DNA from: Rhizophagus irregularis
Taxonomy: Eukaryota; Glomeromycota; Glomeromycetes; Glomerales; Glomeraceae
Assembly: GCF_026210795.1 (NCBI RefSeq)
Contig: NC_089432.1
Span: 1 to 64,000, forward strand
Length of the DNA: 64,000 nucleotides
Reading direction: 5' to 3'
A program made the position numbers and the translations under genes. Shown one piece after another: positions 11,810 through 22,929 of this stretch (positions within the stretch are counted from its first letter, which is position 1; each line of letters starts with the position of its first letter). The notes under the pieces are model-generated. The model did not search any database, was not told where the DNA came from, and worked only from the letters and a program-made list of their open reading frames with translations.

Positions 11810-12570
11810 TTGAACATTTCTTTTCTTTTAATAGAAAAACTAGATATGATTACTTTTAGTGAACTTACTCCATCTCTTACTGTTACTGAGTTTATAATCA
11901 ATGTTGAAGGGCTTGATTACACAGTGCTTGGTAATAAGCTTGAACCTACTAAGGATGTTATTGCCATTAATAGCAACTTTATTCATAAAGCTTTTGAGGG
12001 TTAAAATAGATGGTGACGTACAGAGGATGGTAGTACTTTTAATGCATACATTGAGTTTGTTATCATCTTAGCTGATACTGTACATACTATTCGTTATTTT
12101 CCTAAATCTGGTAGTATACAAGTTTTCGGGTCTTTTAATCCTGTTGCTATCTTCTTACGTTATCTTTCTGAATGTTCTCTACCTGAGTTTTCTTCTGTAG
12201 AACTTGTGGGTGAAAATAAGGCTCTCCTACGCAATTATAAATTTGTGATTAATATCGGGAATGATAAGTTTATTAATCTTTCTACCTTAGCATATGCTTT
12301 AGAGTCTATAGATGGATTCGTGAGATTCTCCCCTTTCTGATAAAGTATATTAAGAATGATGCGGATGATATTCATTCTAAAATTACTATAGTCTTCACTT
12401 TAAAGATTCGGGTACATATTTGGCCTAAATCTGGTAAGGTTAATATATTTGGCACTAAGACTGAATTGGATGCTAATATGGTTTATAAATTCTTATAGAA
12501 GTTGTTCTTTAATCCATATGATTTTGAGGATTTTATTTGTGATGCATCTATTCCAGATTGTGAGAGGTAA
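11810..12570 (+). pseudogene. TBP-like duplicated-fold protein, pseudogene (tentative)
   Basis: From ATG 11846 one frame reads MITFSELTPSLTVTEF and, after stops at 12002 and 12014, stays open for over 100 codons; a frameshift near 12338 leads to the last 75 residues ending at TAA 12568-12570. Two halves each carry the motif PKSG-x-(I/V)-x-(V/I)-FG: FPKSGSIQVFG in the first and WPKSGKVNIFG in the second, each preceded by a short beta-rich segment and followed by a helix with acidic residues. That twofold layout resembles the saddle repeats of TATA-binding proteins, including divergent TBPs of large DNA viruses. The TBP link is inference from motif and symmetry. The frame is broken and probably not expressed. 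Confidence 0.5.
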
Positions 12571-12698
12571 AAAAATGGTTTCACTGAGAACTAACAACCC
12601 TCTATTTGTAAAATCCAGCAATCACATTTCTAACTTTTTGTTGGCATAAGACATTCATCACATAGAGTTATAGCCAACTCATTTTTTAACCTATCCAG

Positions 12699-13230
12699 TT
12701 AACTCTCAGTAGTCGGTGCAAGATTCTGGTAGTATTCATTGAATTCATTCTGCTCTTCTTCATCTATGTCTTCATCTATGTCTTCATCTGTGTCTTCATC
12801 CATATCTTCATCTTCTTTAATATGGTAGATGCTGAATTCATTTCTATATTCATCATTAAGATGTGTGAATATTCTTTGTATATTGTAATCTATAATGTTG
12901 AATGTTGTAGGTTTCTTTTTTGATAATATTTCTACTAAATCTAATAATGCATATGCTAATTTTTTATTCTCTGAGAAGTTCTTAATGATATCTGAAAATC
13001 TTTCATATATTGCCATCTCATCTGGTAGAATAGAATATCTTACTCGTGATAAAAGTCATAGATGTATCCATATATCATCACCTTCTAACATCTCATCAAA
13101 TATTTCTACTAGCTCTCCTATTCCAGATACTAACATACTTTCTTTGCTAAATTCAGAATCTAAAGTTTTTAAATATGCTATATCTAAATACCACATTATT
13201 TCCTTTACCCATTCTTCTATGTTGAGTTCA
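12699..13230 (-). pseudogene. Acidic-tailed protein, frame split by one TGA
   Basis: A 105-residue frame from ATG 13016 to 12699 (MAIYERFSDIIKNF) ends in a Glu/Asp run with imperfect (D)EDIDED repeats and PTTES. The same frame continues upstream to about 13230 (EIMWYLDIAYLKTLDSEF, GIGELVEIFDEMLEGDD) with a single TGA near 13062. The helical, Leu/Ile-rich upstream part and its identical codon style argue that both pieces were one protein of about 170 residues or more. Alternatively the 105-residue part is a complete small gene. No family is recognised. Confidence 0.45.
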
Positions 13231-13439
13231 AACTAACCTAGTATACGTCTTAGTAATGGTCTTAAACTTTTTATATATGAATCTTTTATTCAATTACATT
13301 TTTTCTCAGTATAAGGGTAATTGCTTGCTTTGCTATTTCCGCTCTATTGACTTCAGGGCTAGTTTCCTGGATGGGTTAATATTTCCTTACCTTTTTTGGC
13401 TCCATTGGCTTTGAAATCCTATTTCTTGTTCGGTTGGGT

Positions 13440-13640
13440 GTAAGTAGGTGAAAATATAAATGGGTGATATAGATTATGAAATAAGTAGGATATAAGTGAA
13501 TTAGATTATGAGATAAGTAGGATATAAGTAGGTAAAAATATAAATTGGTGAATTAGATTATAAAATAAGTAGGATATAAGTAGGTGAAAATATAAATATG
13601 TGATTTAGATTATGAGATAAGTAGGTGAGCCAGAATTGGG
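13440..13640 (+). repeat. Minisatellite, about 60 bp unit
   Basis: Three to four copies of a unit containing AAGTAGGATATAAGTAGGTG and AATATAAATGGGTGAT and TAGATTATGAAATAAG follow each other with small changes and internal half-unit variants. The tract is purine-rich on the plus strand and has no coding capacity. Confidence 0.8.
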
Positions 13641-13670
13641 GTTTTTATACTACTAGAAGCTGGTGGATAA

Positions 13671-14141
13671 AACGTAGAAGAAAGTGGTGGTGATAAAAAA
13701 GAGAGAGAAAGTGAAGGTGAAGAAGCAGCAGCAGAAATTGAAATTCAGGATGATTTCAATTCTAAAGAAGCAGCAGCAGAAATTGAAGTTCAGAATGATT
13801 CCGATTCTAAAGAAGTAGTAGCAGAAATTGAAATTTGGGATGATTCTGATTCCGATATAGATGAAGATTTAGAACATCAACTCTTAGATTTATTTTGTAA
13901 AAGATATAAAAAAACAGGCGAAACAGATAGTAATAAGGATGAAGAATTAGAATGCAATCTTATACATGAAATAAGAAGTAAGTACAAGCGTAAAAAGAGG
14001 AAGAGACAACTACTACAACAAAAAAAACTACAACAACAACAATAATAAAAACAGCAGCAAAAAGAAAAAGAAAAAGAAATTGAAGAAAAAGAGAAAAAAA
14101 TACAAGAAAAAGAGAAAAAAATAGAAGAAAAGAAAAATTAA
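13671..14141 (+). pseudogene. Low-complexity acidic and coiled-coil protein, split by TAATAA
   Basis: The plus frame opens after a TAA at 13668 and has no ATG, so it is an internal exon or 3' piece. It holds three imperfect 16-residue repeats, (E/V)AAAEIEIQDDFNSK and variants, then SDIDEDLEHQLLDLFCKRY, then a basic Lys/Arg segment and poly-Gln. Two consecutive stops (14043-14048) interrupt it, after which the same frame runs on through Lys/Glu heptads (KEKEIEEKEKKIQEKEKKI) to a stop at 14139-14141. The tail would form a coiled coil. The function is unknown; the repeats may be expanding at DNA level. Confidence 0.45.
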
Positions 14142-14489
14142 ACAGCGACAAGTAATAATTTTTCTGTATATTAATTAATTAATTTAAGTATTAAAAATAA
14201 CTTATTTTTATCATTTTTTCTTAAGAAGATGGATGTACCTTATGCAAAAGAACAGTGACGGCCAATAAGACCAATAAAAAAGCGAGGGCCAATAAAAAAA
14301 AACAATAAAAAAAATAAAAGGTAAATAACCTTACGCAAAAGGACAGTGACAGCCAATAAAAAAGATAATAAAAAAATAAAAAATAAAAAGTAAATAGTTA
14401 AACATGTTTGTAATAAATAACTCATTTTTATAAAAAAAATTATTAATGAACTGAAATAAATAATAATAGTAATTTTTATATTTAATTGG

Positions 14490-14870
14490 CTTTTGAACCT
14501 TAAGAAAATTCGTGAGAATTTTTCTTATCAGGATTTCAATTTACTTAAACTTTAAAATGAGCAGTATCAAGAAAAATTCGTGAGAATTTTTCTTGAAATT
14601 GTGATTTTAGTTTACTAATCAGTCTTTAAACTTTAAAAATAAGCGGTATCAAGAAAAATTTGCAAGAATTTTTCTTGAAATTGTGATTTCAGTTTGCTAA
14701 TCGGTCTTTAAACTTTAAAATAAGCAGTATCAAGAAAAATTTGCAAGAATTTTTCTTGAAATTGTGATTTCAATTTACTAATCGGTCTTTAAACTTTAAA
14801 AATAAGCAGTATCAAGAAAAATTCGCAAGAATTTTTCTTGAAATTGTGATTTCAATTTATTGGTTAGTAT
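14490..14870 (+). repeat. Tandem repeat, about 107 bp, with internal hairpin
   Basis: Four units follow one another, each centred on an inverted pair, AAGAAAAATTC and GAATTTTTCTT, separated by 3-4 bases (seen near 14570, 14655, 14735 and 14815), and each ending with CTTTAAACTTTAAAATAAGC. No splice-like donor or acceptor is present, so this family differs from arrays A to I. Confidence 0.85.
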
Positions 14871-15585
14871 CTCTAATAGTCTCTGGATTCTTGTTTTTTC
14901 GTTATTAATTTCTTCTTTTTATATGTGGGGCTCAACTATTTTCAGATTTTAACAACTGAACTATCAATCTAATCGCTCGCGACTTGACTGTTTGGCATTA
15001 TAACAAGCAAATTTTATTATTTTGAATAAAATTAAATCTATACCATAATAGATTAATAGATGTTGTAATGCAATTTCGAGTATATTATTATATTTTACAA
15101 AAATTTACATATCTACAATATCGGCATAAATGGCAGATAACTGGATATATATATATATATCATGTGATTAATTGCTAATTATTCATAGATTATGGATAAT
15201 TATCACATGGATGCCGATCATTTGTTTGTTTTTGCATGCACGCAAATGATATACAGTAAATTGGAAAAAATACAAACTGTTTCTCTTTTACTCTTTATTC
15301 TTTATTTTGCTTTTTACTTGAAATATTATCTCAAATATTGCACTTATTTATTTATTTCATTTTTTTATAGAAGAAAATTTTAAACGATACCAAATAAAAG
15401 GTTGCCTAATAGATATAGAAAGAAATATATTTCACAAAAAGAAAATATTTAATGTTTATGAAGTAATATTTTTTTAAACTTAAATATAATTAATTGTATT
15501 ATTCTTTATTACTAATTTTTTATCTTGTTTTTTTGAACTTTTCTAAAATAGATTTATTTATAATTTAATAAAATAGGTACAGTTA
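14871..15585. other. AT-rich spacer
   Basis: No gene is supported. The 63-codon frame at 15192-15383 starts with an unusual, protein-like MDNYHMDADHLFVFACTQ but turns into AT-driven hydrophobic residues; it might be a short relic. Confidence 0.4.
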
Positions 15586-15589
15586 CTTT

Positions 15590-16085
15590 TATTTTTGGTC
15601 TTTATGATTGCTATTAATTGTATCACTACTAATTGTATCTTTTTTTTTATTATTACTAATTGTATCTTTCTTTCATCGCTACTAATTGTATCTTTCTTTT
15701 ATCGCTACTAATTTTTTATCATTACTAATTTTCTTCTTTTTATCACTATTAATTTTTCTTCTTTTTATCACTACTAATTATATCTTTCTTTCATTGCTAC
15801 TAATTTTTCTTCTTTTTATCACTACTAATTGTATTTTTCTTCTATTGTTACTAATTATATCTTTTTTTATCACTACTAATTTTTCTTCTATCGCTACTAA
15901 TTGTATCTTCTTTTTATCACTAATAATTTTTCTTCTTTTTATTACTACTAATTGTATCTTTCTTTCATCATTACTAATTGTATCTTTTTTTTTTATCACC
16001 GCTAATTTTTCTTCTTTTTATCACTACTAATTGTATCTCTTTTTATCACTTCTTTTTTTATAACTACTAATTCTTTCTTTTTTTT
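15590..16085 (+). repeat. Pyrimidine-rich minisatellite, 20-28 bp unit
   Basis: More than 15 copies of a unit near TATCACTACTAATTGTATCT plus a T/C run occur in tandem. Each contains CTAAT followed by a pyrimidine tract. The long frames on both strands (15686-16030 and 15778-15999) are only translations of this satellite. Confidence 0.9.
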
Positions 16086-16289
16086 ATTTTCTTTATATTT
16101 AATTATAATAATTTTATTACTATAATAAAAGTATTCTTTTATTAGATTTTAATTATACAAATTATTAATTGCATATTAATTTAAATAATAAAATTATCTG
16201 TTATATTTATTTATACATTATATTATTAATAAAATAAAAACATTTTATGTAAATACGTGTACTAATGGTATATTTTTAATATGTAAACA

Positions 16290-16590
16290 TACGGATTGCT
16301 GGGATATCATGCTGTTCGCAAATTAATCAAAATGGAAAACGTATGGTTCACACCGGGATATCATGCTGTTCGCAAATTAATCAACAGTGGGAAATGTACA
16401 GTTCACACTGAGATATTGTGCTGCTCGCAAATTAATTAAAGTGGAAAACGTACGGTTCAGACTGGGATATCATGCTGTTCGCAAATTAATCAAAGTAAGA
16501 AACGTACAGTTCACACCAGGATATCATGCTATTCGCAAATTAATCAACAATGGTAAACGTACAGTTCACACTGCTATATCATTCTTTATA
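16290..16590 (+). repeat. Tandem repeat, about 56 bp, five units
   Basis: Five units share GGATATCATGCTGTTCGCAA followed by ATTAATCAA and a variable GTACGGTTCACAC segment. The unit length is close to, but not always, a multiple of three, and the peptide repeat seen in one frame (ARKLIKV) follows from the DNA repeat. Confidence 0.9.
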
Positions 16591-16748
16591 TCAATATAAT
16601 TTTCATGTTAAACATATGTGCGTTAATACAATATGTATGATACGGTGTGCAAAATACCGAATATATACCATATGTGTAATATGATAATAATACATTATTC
16701 ATACTGTAAAGATACTGATCGCAAAATACGGTTATACCGTATGATAAC

Positions 16749-18763
16749 TAGTGCTCCTGACAGATCGGTTCAGACCGGATTCAGCTTAAATTTGATCTGA
16801 TCTGATTTTTATTTTAATAGATCTGATCTGATCCAAATCCGATCAGATCTGGTTCAATCTGATCCGAATCTGGTTCAGATCCATTTGAATCCGATTTGAA
16901 TCTGATCCGAATCTAGTTCGGATCTGGTCCTTGTCCTAAAAAAAGGAAGGGAACGTTAATTACGTTCCTCAAGTAAAAGAAAAAACAAAAAAAAAGAAAC
17001 GAACTTACCATAGTTCATTTTTTTTGAATCCCGATCGTTCAGCTTCATCTCACGTCCAGGTTTCCTAAAAAAAAAGAAAGGGAACGTTAATTACGTTCCC
17101 TTAAGTAAAAATAAAAAAAACAAAAAAAAAACGAACTTACCATAGTTCGTTTTTTTTTTGAATCCTGGTCGTTCAGCTTCGTCTCACATCCAGGTTTCCT
17201 AAAAAAAAGAAAGGGAACGTTAATTACGTTCCCTTAAGTAAAAAAATAAAATAAAATAAAAGAAACAAACTTACCATAGTTCGTTCTTTTAAATTCTGGT
17301 CATTCCTTCGTCTCACATTCAGGTTTCCTAAAAAAAAGAAAGAAAACGTTAATTACGTTTCCTTAAGTAAAAAAAAATAAAATAAAATAAAAGAAACGAA
17401 CTTACCACAGTTCGTTCTCTTAAATCCTGATCGTTCCTTCGTCTCACGTCCAGGTTTCCTAAAAAAAAGAAAGGGAACGTTAATTACGTTCTCTTAAGTA
17501 AAAATAAAAAAAAAAAAAAAATGAACTTACCATAGTTCATTCTTTTTTTTGAATCCTGGTCGTTCCTTCGTCTCACGTCCAGGTTTTTTAAAAAAAAGAA
17601 AGGGAACGTTAATTACGTTCCCTTAAGTAAAAAAAAATAAAATAAAAATAAAAGAAACAAACTTACTATAGTTCATTTTTTTTTTAAATCCTGGTCGTTC
17701 CTTCATCTCATGTCCAGGTTTCCTAAAAAAAAGAAAGGAAACGTTAATTATGTTCCCTTAAGTAAAAAAAATAAAATAAAAATAAAAGAAACGAACTTAC
17801 CATAGTTCATTCTTTTTTTGAATCCTGGTCATTCAGCTTTGTCTCACGTCCAGGTTTCCTAAAAAAAGAAAGGGAACGTTAATTACATTCCCTTAAGTAA
17901 AAAAAAATAAAATAAAAATAAAAGAAACGAACTTACCATAGTTCGTTCTTTTTTTTGAATCCTGGTCATTCAGCTTCGTCTCACGTCCAGATTTCCTAAA
18001 AAAAAGAAAGGAAACGTTAATTACGTTCCTTTAAGTAAAAAAAATAAAATAAAAATAAAAGAAACGAACTTAATATAGTTCGTTCTTTTTTTTAAATCCT
18101 GGTCGTTCCTTCGTCTCACGTCCAGGTTTCCTAAAAAAAGAAAGGGAACGTTAATTACGTTCTCTTAAGTAAAAAAAATAAAATAAAAATAAAAGAAACG
18201 AACTTACCATAGTTCATTCTTTTTTTTAAATCCTGGTCATTCCTTCATCTCACGTCCAGGTTTTCTAAAAAAAAGAAAGGGAATGTTAATTACGTTTCCT
18301 TAAATAAAAAATAAAAATAAAAAATAAAAAAAAGGAACGAACTTACCATAGTTTGTTCATTTTTTTTAAATCCTGGTTGTGTCGTTAGGCTTCGTTCGTT
18401 CAGGCTTCCTACTAAAAAAGAAGGGAACCGTTAAATACATTCCCTCAAGTAAAAAAAACAAAAAAAAAGAAACGAACTTACCTAGTTCGTTCTTTTAAAT
18501 CTTGGTCGTCCGGCTTCGTCCGTTCGTCCAGAAAAAGTTTTTTAAAAAAAAATTTTTTTTTTTTATTTTAAAAAAATCTGATTCGAATCTGTTCAGATCA
18601 GATCAGATTTTCTTGTGTTATGATCTGATCCGATCCGAAATTGATCGGATCAGATTTTTTTAAATCTGATCTGATCTACAGATCAGAATTTTGAAAACCG
18701 AACCGGATCTGACTCAGATCAAATCTGCAGATCCAGATCAGATCAGATTTTTTCGGAGCACTA
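16749..18763. mobile_element. 2-kb hAT-like element carrying array B
   Basis: Ends are TAGTGCTCC and its complement, flanked by a perfect 8-bp duplication, ATGATAAC, at 16741-16748 and 18764-18771. Subterminal zones (16760-16930 and 18585-18755) are dense in GATCTGATC/GATCAGATC motifs in both orientations, probably transposase-binding repeats. The body has no transposase and consists of a tandem array. It is therefore a non-autonomous element. Confidence 0.88.
16935..18540 (-). repeat. Intron-like tandem array B (about 12 units, 110-140 bp)
   Basis: Read on the minus strand each unit gives TTTTTTTTAG, then a 40-50 base segment beginning GAAACCTGGACGTGAGAC, then GAACTATGGTAAGTTCGTTT and a hairpin based on GGAACGTTAATTACGTTCC. 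The donor GGTAAGTT lies in the loop of the inverted pair AACGAACT/AGTTCGTT. At least ten of twelve units keep GTAAGT; the unit near 18068 has lost it (ATTAAGTT). Confidence 0.85.
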
Positions 18764-18965
18764 ATGATAACAGTATGTATATTTTTTATAGGGTTGGTGT
18801 GTGTTCAGTGTGTTCAATTTATAGAAATGATCAACATTCTAATGTTAACATTTCTGAAAACAGGAGTCGTCTAAAGCCAGGTTCATTCATGTGACCTGTA
18901 AAAATTTATTTTTTACAAATAAAACTTTTTGCCAATATATAAAACTTTCAAGTTACATATAGTAT

Positions 18966-19169
18966 GTGTATTTTGGCCTGCTGTAAAAGTTTACTTAGTA
19001 CACAACATGGGGTTTTGAACACCGTTTTTGACTTATTGAATTTTTTCATTTTTGTCATCCATTTTTGGATATGATCAGCAAAGATTATTCATTCATATGT
19101 AAAGTTAAAAACAGTGTTTAAAATAAGCTTTGTTTCACTAAGTAAACTTGTAAAGCAGGCCAAATACAC
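18966..19169. mobile_element. 204-bp MITE
   Basis: Long imperfect inverted ends start GTGTATTTTGGCCTGCTGTA on the left and GTGTATTTGGCCTGCTTTAC on the opposite strand at the right, extending about 33 bp. A target duplication is not clear. The interior is AT-rich and non-coding. Confidence 0.75.
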
Positions 19170-19794
19170 TTATTCTATAACTTTCATACTTACATTAATC
19201 TTAGTTCATAAAAAAATGGCCTATGATGTTTGGCAAAAAAGACTTAGCAGTAAATATTAAAATAAAAGTGTTACGCTAACTGCAGATGCTTTATTAATAT
19301 ATGTTTGAAAATACATGTGTAAGAAATACTATTTTTCTAATGGTAGAGTCTGGACACCGTGTCCGGGCTCGGCAAAAATGCGCAGGACATTAACAAAGTT
19401 TCTGTTTTAAGACTTCGGCCATTACATAATCCTTTTCATCCTTAGTTAGATTTAAGATGAAACCTGAGGGGTGGTTTTAATCCGCGCTATTTTTTCTTTA
19501 CCTATGCCATTAAAAGTTTATACATCTTTTCAGATTTCACTGTCCTATTTCGCAAGCCAGAAAAAAAAATCACATGGCTAAAATTGTGTCTTCAATGCTG
19601 CCAGAAAAATATTTTCAATCCTATCTTTTGAGACTAGGGCATATGTAATTATATTTTTTACACGTTTATTTGTAACAGTGAATCACACGTAGCATACACA
19701 TTATTTTTGAAATGCACAAATAACCCATTAATAGCAAACATAAATTGAAAAAAGTGCACATCATCCTTAATCGACACACAATATAAAGACCAAA
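19170..19794. other. Intergenic region downstream of the 20-kb gene
   Basis: No coding or RNA feature is supported. It is slightly less AT-rich than its surroundings and contains a GTCCGGGCTCGGC patch near 19360. Confidence 0.4.
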
Positions 19795-21170
19795 TCAGTG
19801 ATGCTTCTTTTTCGAGCTCTTCTTCTTTTTCGAACTCTTTCTCTTGTCTTTTTCTGCAACAGGATAGGTATAGTATTCGTTTGGTGAATCTGGAAGAAAA
19901 GAAAATAATTATAAAAAATAAGATAACAAAGAATGAGCAGAATCTTCACATACCATCTTCAAATTCAACAATAGTCCCATCGAATTCCAAACCCCATACT
20001 ATACTGCTAGTCCGGGATTCTTTTGTTGTCAAATTCCAATAATCCCCAAGTGGCCATAATACATCGCTCATAGAGTCCCAATCAAACACGCGACCAAAAC
20101 AGTCTAGAAAAAGAAGTCCACAGTAACGTTTCCCGATAATGATGATATGATCAAAACCAAACTGTTTAACATCTCGCATATAACATATAGGAGGATCTCC
20201 ACTTTCAAGATTACGGTTAATATAAGTTGCAACACGGCAACGATCTGATTCACTTGCGATCATATCAACTATCATTAGGGGATTGGTTGAACTATTGCGA
20301 CACCCTCGAACTTCATCCTGCTTGCCACCCGCTGGCACTGGAGACATGGTTTCAGGAATATTTGCTCCTCTAGATTTAACGTTTGGGACAACAAGATGAC
20401 ACGGGGTCTTCGGTATTTCTTTCGTCCATGTAGTGCCTGCCAAGGTACCGATTCGGAGCAGTTGCCCCATTGATGACTGCAGAGTCTGGGTTCTTTCCTG
20501 ATTAGGACAACATTCGATAATGCTGGTATAGCTTTCACTCTTGACTCCGCTATTGACCTGTTGTTGAAATATAACGTCCGTCTCTCCGATCTCTGTGTTG
20601 CTATTCCGCTGCGGACTGACGCTCCGAACATAAATAGTACAATCTTCCTTTTTTCCACCGAAAGCGTTAAATTCAATGTCGTTGGGCGACTCAACGCATT
20701 CTCCTCCATCATCTCCATTTTGTCGGTCAAGTTGATAAGCATTCTGGAAAGATATTTTTTCTTGTTTCGATAACTCATCTCCTCGAGGAAACTCATTCCC
20801 ATGATGTAGTGCGTCCAAAGGAGACACACTACGTCCCACACCGTTATCATTAAAACTGGACGACAAAAAGGTGGCTGTACCATAATTCCCGCTGTACCGA
20901 ATGGAATTACGGTTCCATTTGCCCTACATAAAATATGTATGATACGTTACATTCATTTTTTTTTTCTTTTGGAATAGTTGACCTCCTTCTGACATAGTAT
21001 TAATATGGCTTGCTTCTCTTTGCTTAGTTCTTGGTTTATTTTCATATTTAATAGGTTAAAAATGAAGTTTTGGTTTTCCTTCAACATACCTGAATGGCAT
21101 CACGAAATCTGCTATCAACTTTCTCGCCCATGGTTCTTTTAAAGTGTCTAACCAATAATAAGCGTATAGC
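19795..21170 (-). CDS. Unknown protein with basic C-terminal tail, three exons seen
   Basis: Three exons join in frame with good GT-AG sites: 21090-21170 (27 codons, reading IRLLLVRHFKRTMGEKVDSR), 19954-20923 (donor GGTATGTG at its end) and 19795-19889 (acceptor TTCTTCCAG, stop TGA 19795-19797), about 381 residues. The start is not resolved: an ATG at 21275 lies in a plausible upstream exon but its donor phase does not match. The middle is polar and Ser/Asn-rich. The last 110 residues look folded (ICYMRDVKQFGFDHIIIIG, LLFLDCFGRVFDWDSMSDV, WGLEFDGTIVEFED), and the protein ends in a Lys/Ser run that would act as a nuclear localisation signal. Base composition is clearly higher in GC than its flanks. 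I do not recognise the family. A different frame overlaps at 20275-20883 and is a shadow. Confidence 0.65.
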
Positions 21171-21429
21171 CTTGAAAATGAAAATTATTAGTGCAAAAAA
21201 AAACGATTTGACGTTACGTAAAAATGTGTCATACTTTCGGATATACTTAGGAATATAAATATCATAAATATCCATAAAAGAAAAATTCGATACAGATCGA
21301 ACAGATTGTGCAACGGAATTACTTGCTTTTAATGACTATATTGCGTAATAGATCTACAGAGTTACATCATAGTTACAGTAGAAATTCAGTCGTTAATACA
21401 TATACAGTATCTGTCTATGGAATGCTAGG

Positions 21430-21960
21430 CTGGACAGAAGTTTAACGTTGAGAGTTAAACTGTTTGACGGTCAAGATTAACTGCGAAGTTTAAATGATTT
21501 GCTGTTATCATCAAACTATTTGACCTTACAGTCAAATTCTTTTGCCAATATCGTCAAACAGTTTAACTTTAAAATTATGTTACACAAAGTTTGCCAATAG
21601 GCAAGATTTAACATTAAAGTGCAAACAGTTTGCTAAGATAGGCAAAGCATTTAATACTAAAGTGCAAACAGTTTTCCAATAGGCAAAGTATTTAATGTTA
21701 CAGTTTGCTAAAGTGGGCAAAGCATTTAATGTTAAAGTGCAAACAGTTTGCCAATAGGCAAAGCATTTAATATTAAAGTGTGAACAGTTTTCTAAGGTAG
21801 GCAAAGCATTTAATGCTATAAAGTATAAACAATTTGCCAAAAGGCAAAGAATTTAACATTAAAGTGCAGTTTACTAAGATGGGCAAAGCAAAGTGCAAAC
21901 AGTTTACCAATAGGCAAAGTATTTGCTAAGGTAGGTAAAGAATTTTGTTGGAAAAATTTT
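21430..21960 (+). repeat. Tandem repeat, about 40 bp, GTTTGCC/GGCAAA units
   Basis: About ten copies of a unit close to AAAGTGCAAACAGTTTGCCA followed by ATAGGCAAAGCATTTAATGT are arranged head to tail. Half-units are inverted relative to each other (GTTTGCC against GGCAAA), so each could fold. Confidence 0.88.
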
Positions 21961-22710
21961 TTTTTTAATAAAAGATTTTTTTTTTTATAAAAATTTCATT
22001 AGAAGTTTTAATGGGATTTTTTTTGTTTTGAAAATTTTTAACAGAAAATTTATTGATAAAATATTTTTTTTAAAGTTTTATAATAAAAAAATTTTATAAA
22101 GATTTTTTTCTTTTAATAAGAAAAAGTATAAAATAAAATGTTATAATAAAATTTTGCATATATAACCTTTTATATATTTTATTAATTTTATTTTTAATCT
22201 TTAATTTTAGATTTTTTAATTTATTTTTTTATTCAATTTTTAATTTTAATATTTGTTATTTTTTAATTTCCTTAAAGTGCAATTAATTTGCTAAGATAAA
22301 CAAAGCATTTATTTTTTTTTATATAGAAACTTTTATTAGTGAATTTTTTGGTAAAGAATTTTGTTGGAGAAATTTTAATGGAATCTTTTATTTGAAGAGT
22401 TTTGAAAATTTTTTATAGAAAATAATATTTTTTTATTAGTAAAATTTTATAATAAAAAATGTATTGGTGAATTTTATTTTATAAAGATTTTTTTCTTTAA
22501 AAGAATTTAAAGTATAAAATAGAATATTATAATAAAATTTTGCATATATAACCTTTTATATATTTTACTAGAATTATTTTTGATCTTTAATTTTAGATTT
22601 TTTAATTTTATTTTTTTTTATCCAATTTTTAATTTTAATATTTATATAGTTTTTTTTAATTTTTTTTAAAATATAAATAGTTTATTAAGATAGAAAAAGC
22701 ATTTATTTAG
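21950..22710 (+). repeat. Two-copy tandem duplication, about 385 bp, A/T-only
   Basis: The block 21950-22320 is followed by a second copy at about 22320-22710. Both contain ATAACCTTTTATATATTTTA and TCTTTAATTTTAGATTTTTT and end with GATAAACAAAGCATTTATTT or a close variant (GATAGAAAAAGCATTTATTT). No gene is present. Confidence 0.75.
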
Positions 22711-22915
22711 GATCCCAAACTAAAGTTCTGAACAGTTCTGGTTTTATCCAAAAACTGAATCGGAACTGAATCAAAAATCTGTTTCAGTTCTAAAAAATTT
22801 TAATCCAAAATTTCTGGTTCAGTTCCAGTTCTGGTTCAGTTTATTTAATAATCTAACTCGAAAACTAAACCAGAAACCAGTGGAACCGATGAAAATTTTT
22901 TTTTTAAAAAAAAAA
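22711..22915. mobile_element. GTTC/GAAC-rich MITE end, relative of 32522-32892
   Basis: Starting GGATCCCAAACTAAAGTTCT, the tract is filled with GTTCTGGTTC and GAACTGAA motifs, like the subterminal repeats of the 371-bp MITE at 32522. I could not find its other terminus. Confidence 0.5.
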
Positions 22916-22929
22916 AAAAATTTATATTA

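Noticed and set aside
20275-20883. Second long minus-strand frame overlapping the 20-kb gene, 202 codons
   Set aside because: It is Met/Arg-rich and irregular. The other frame gives a natural protein, correct splice phases and a spliced C-terminal exon.
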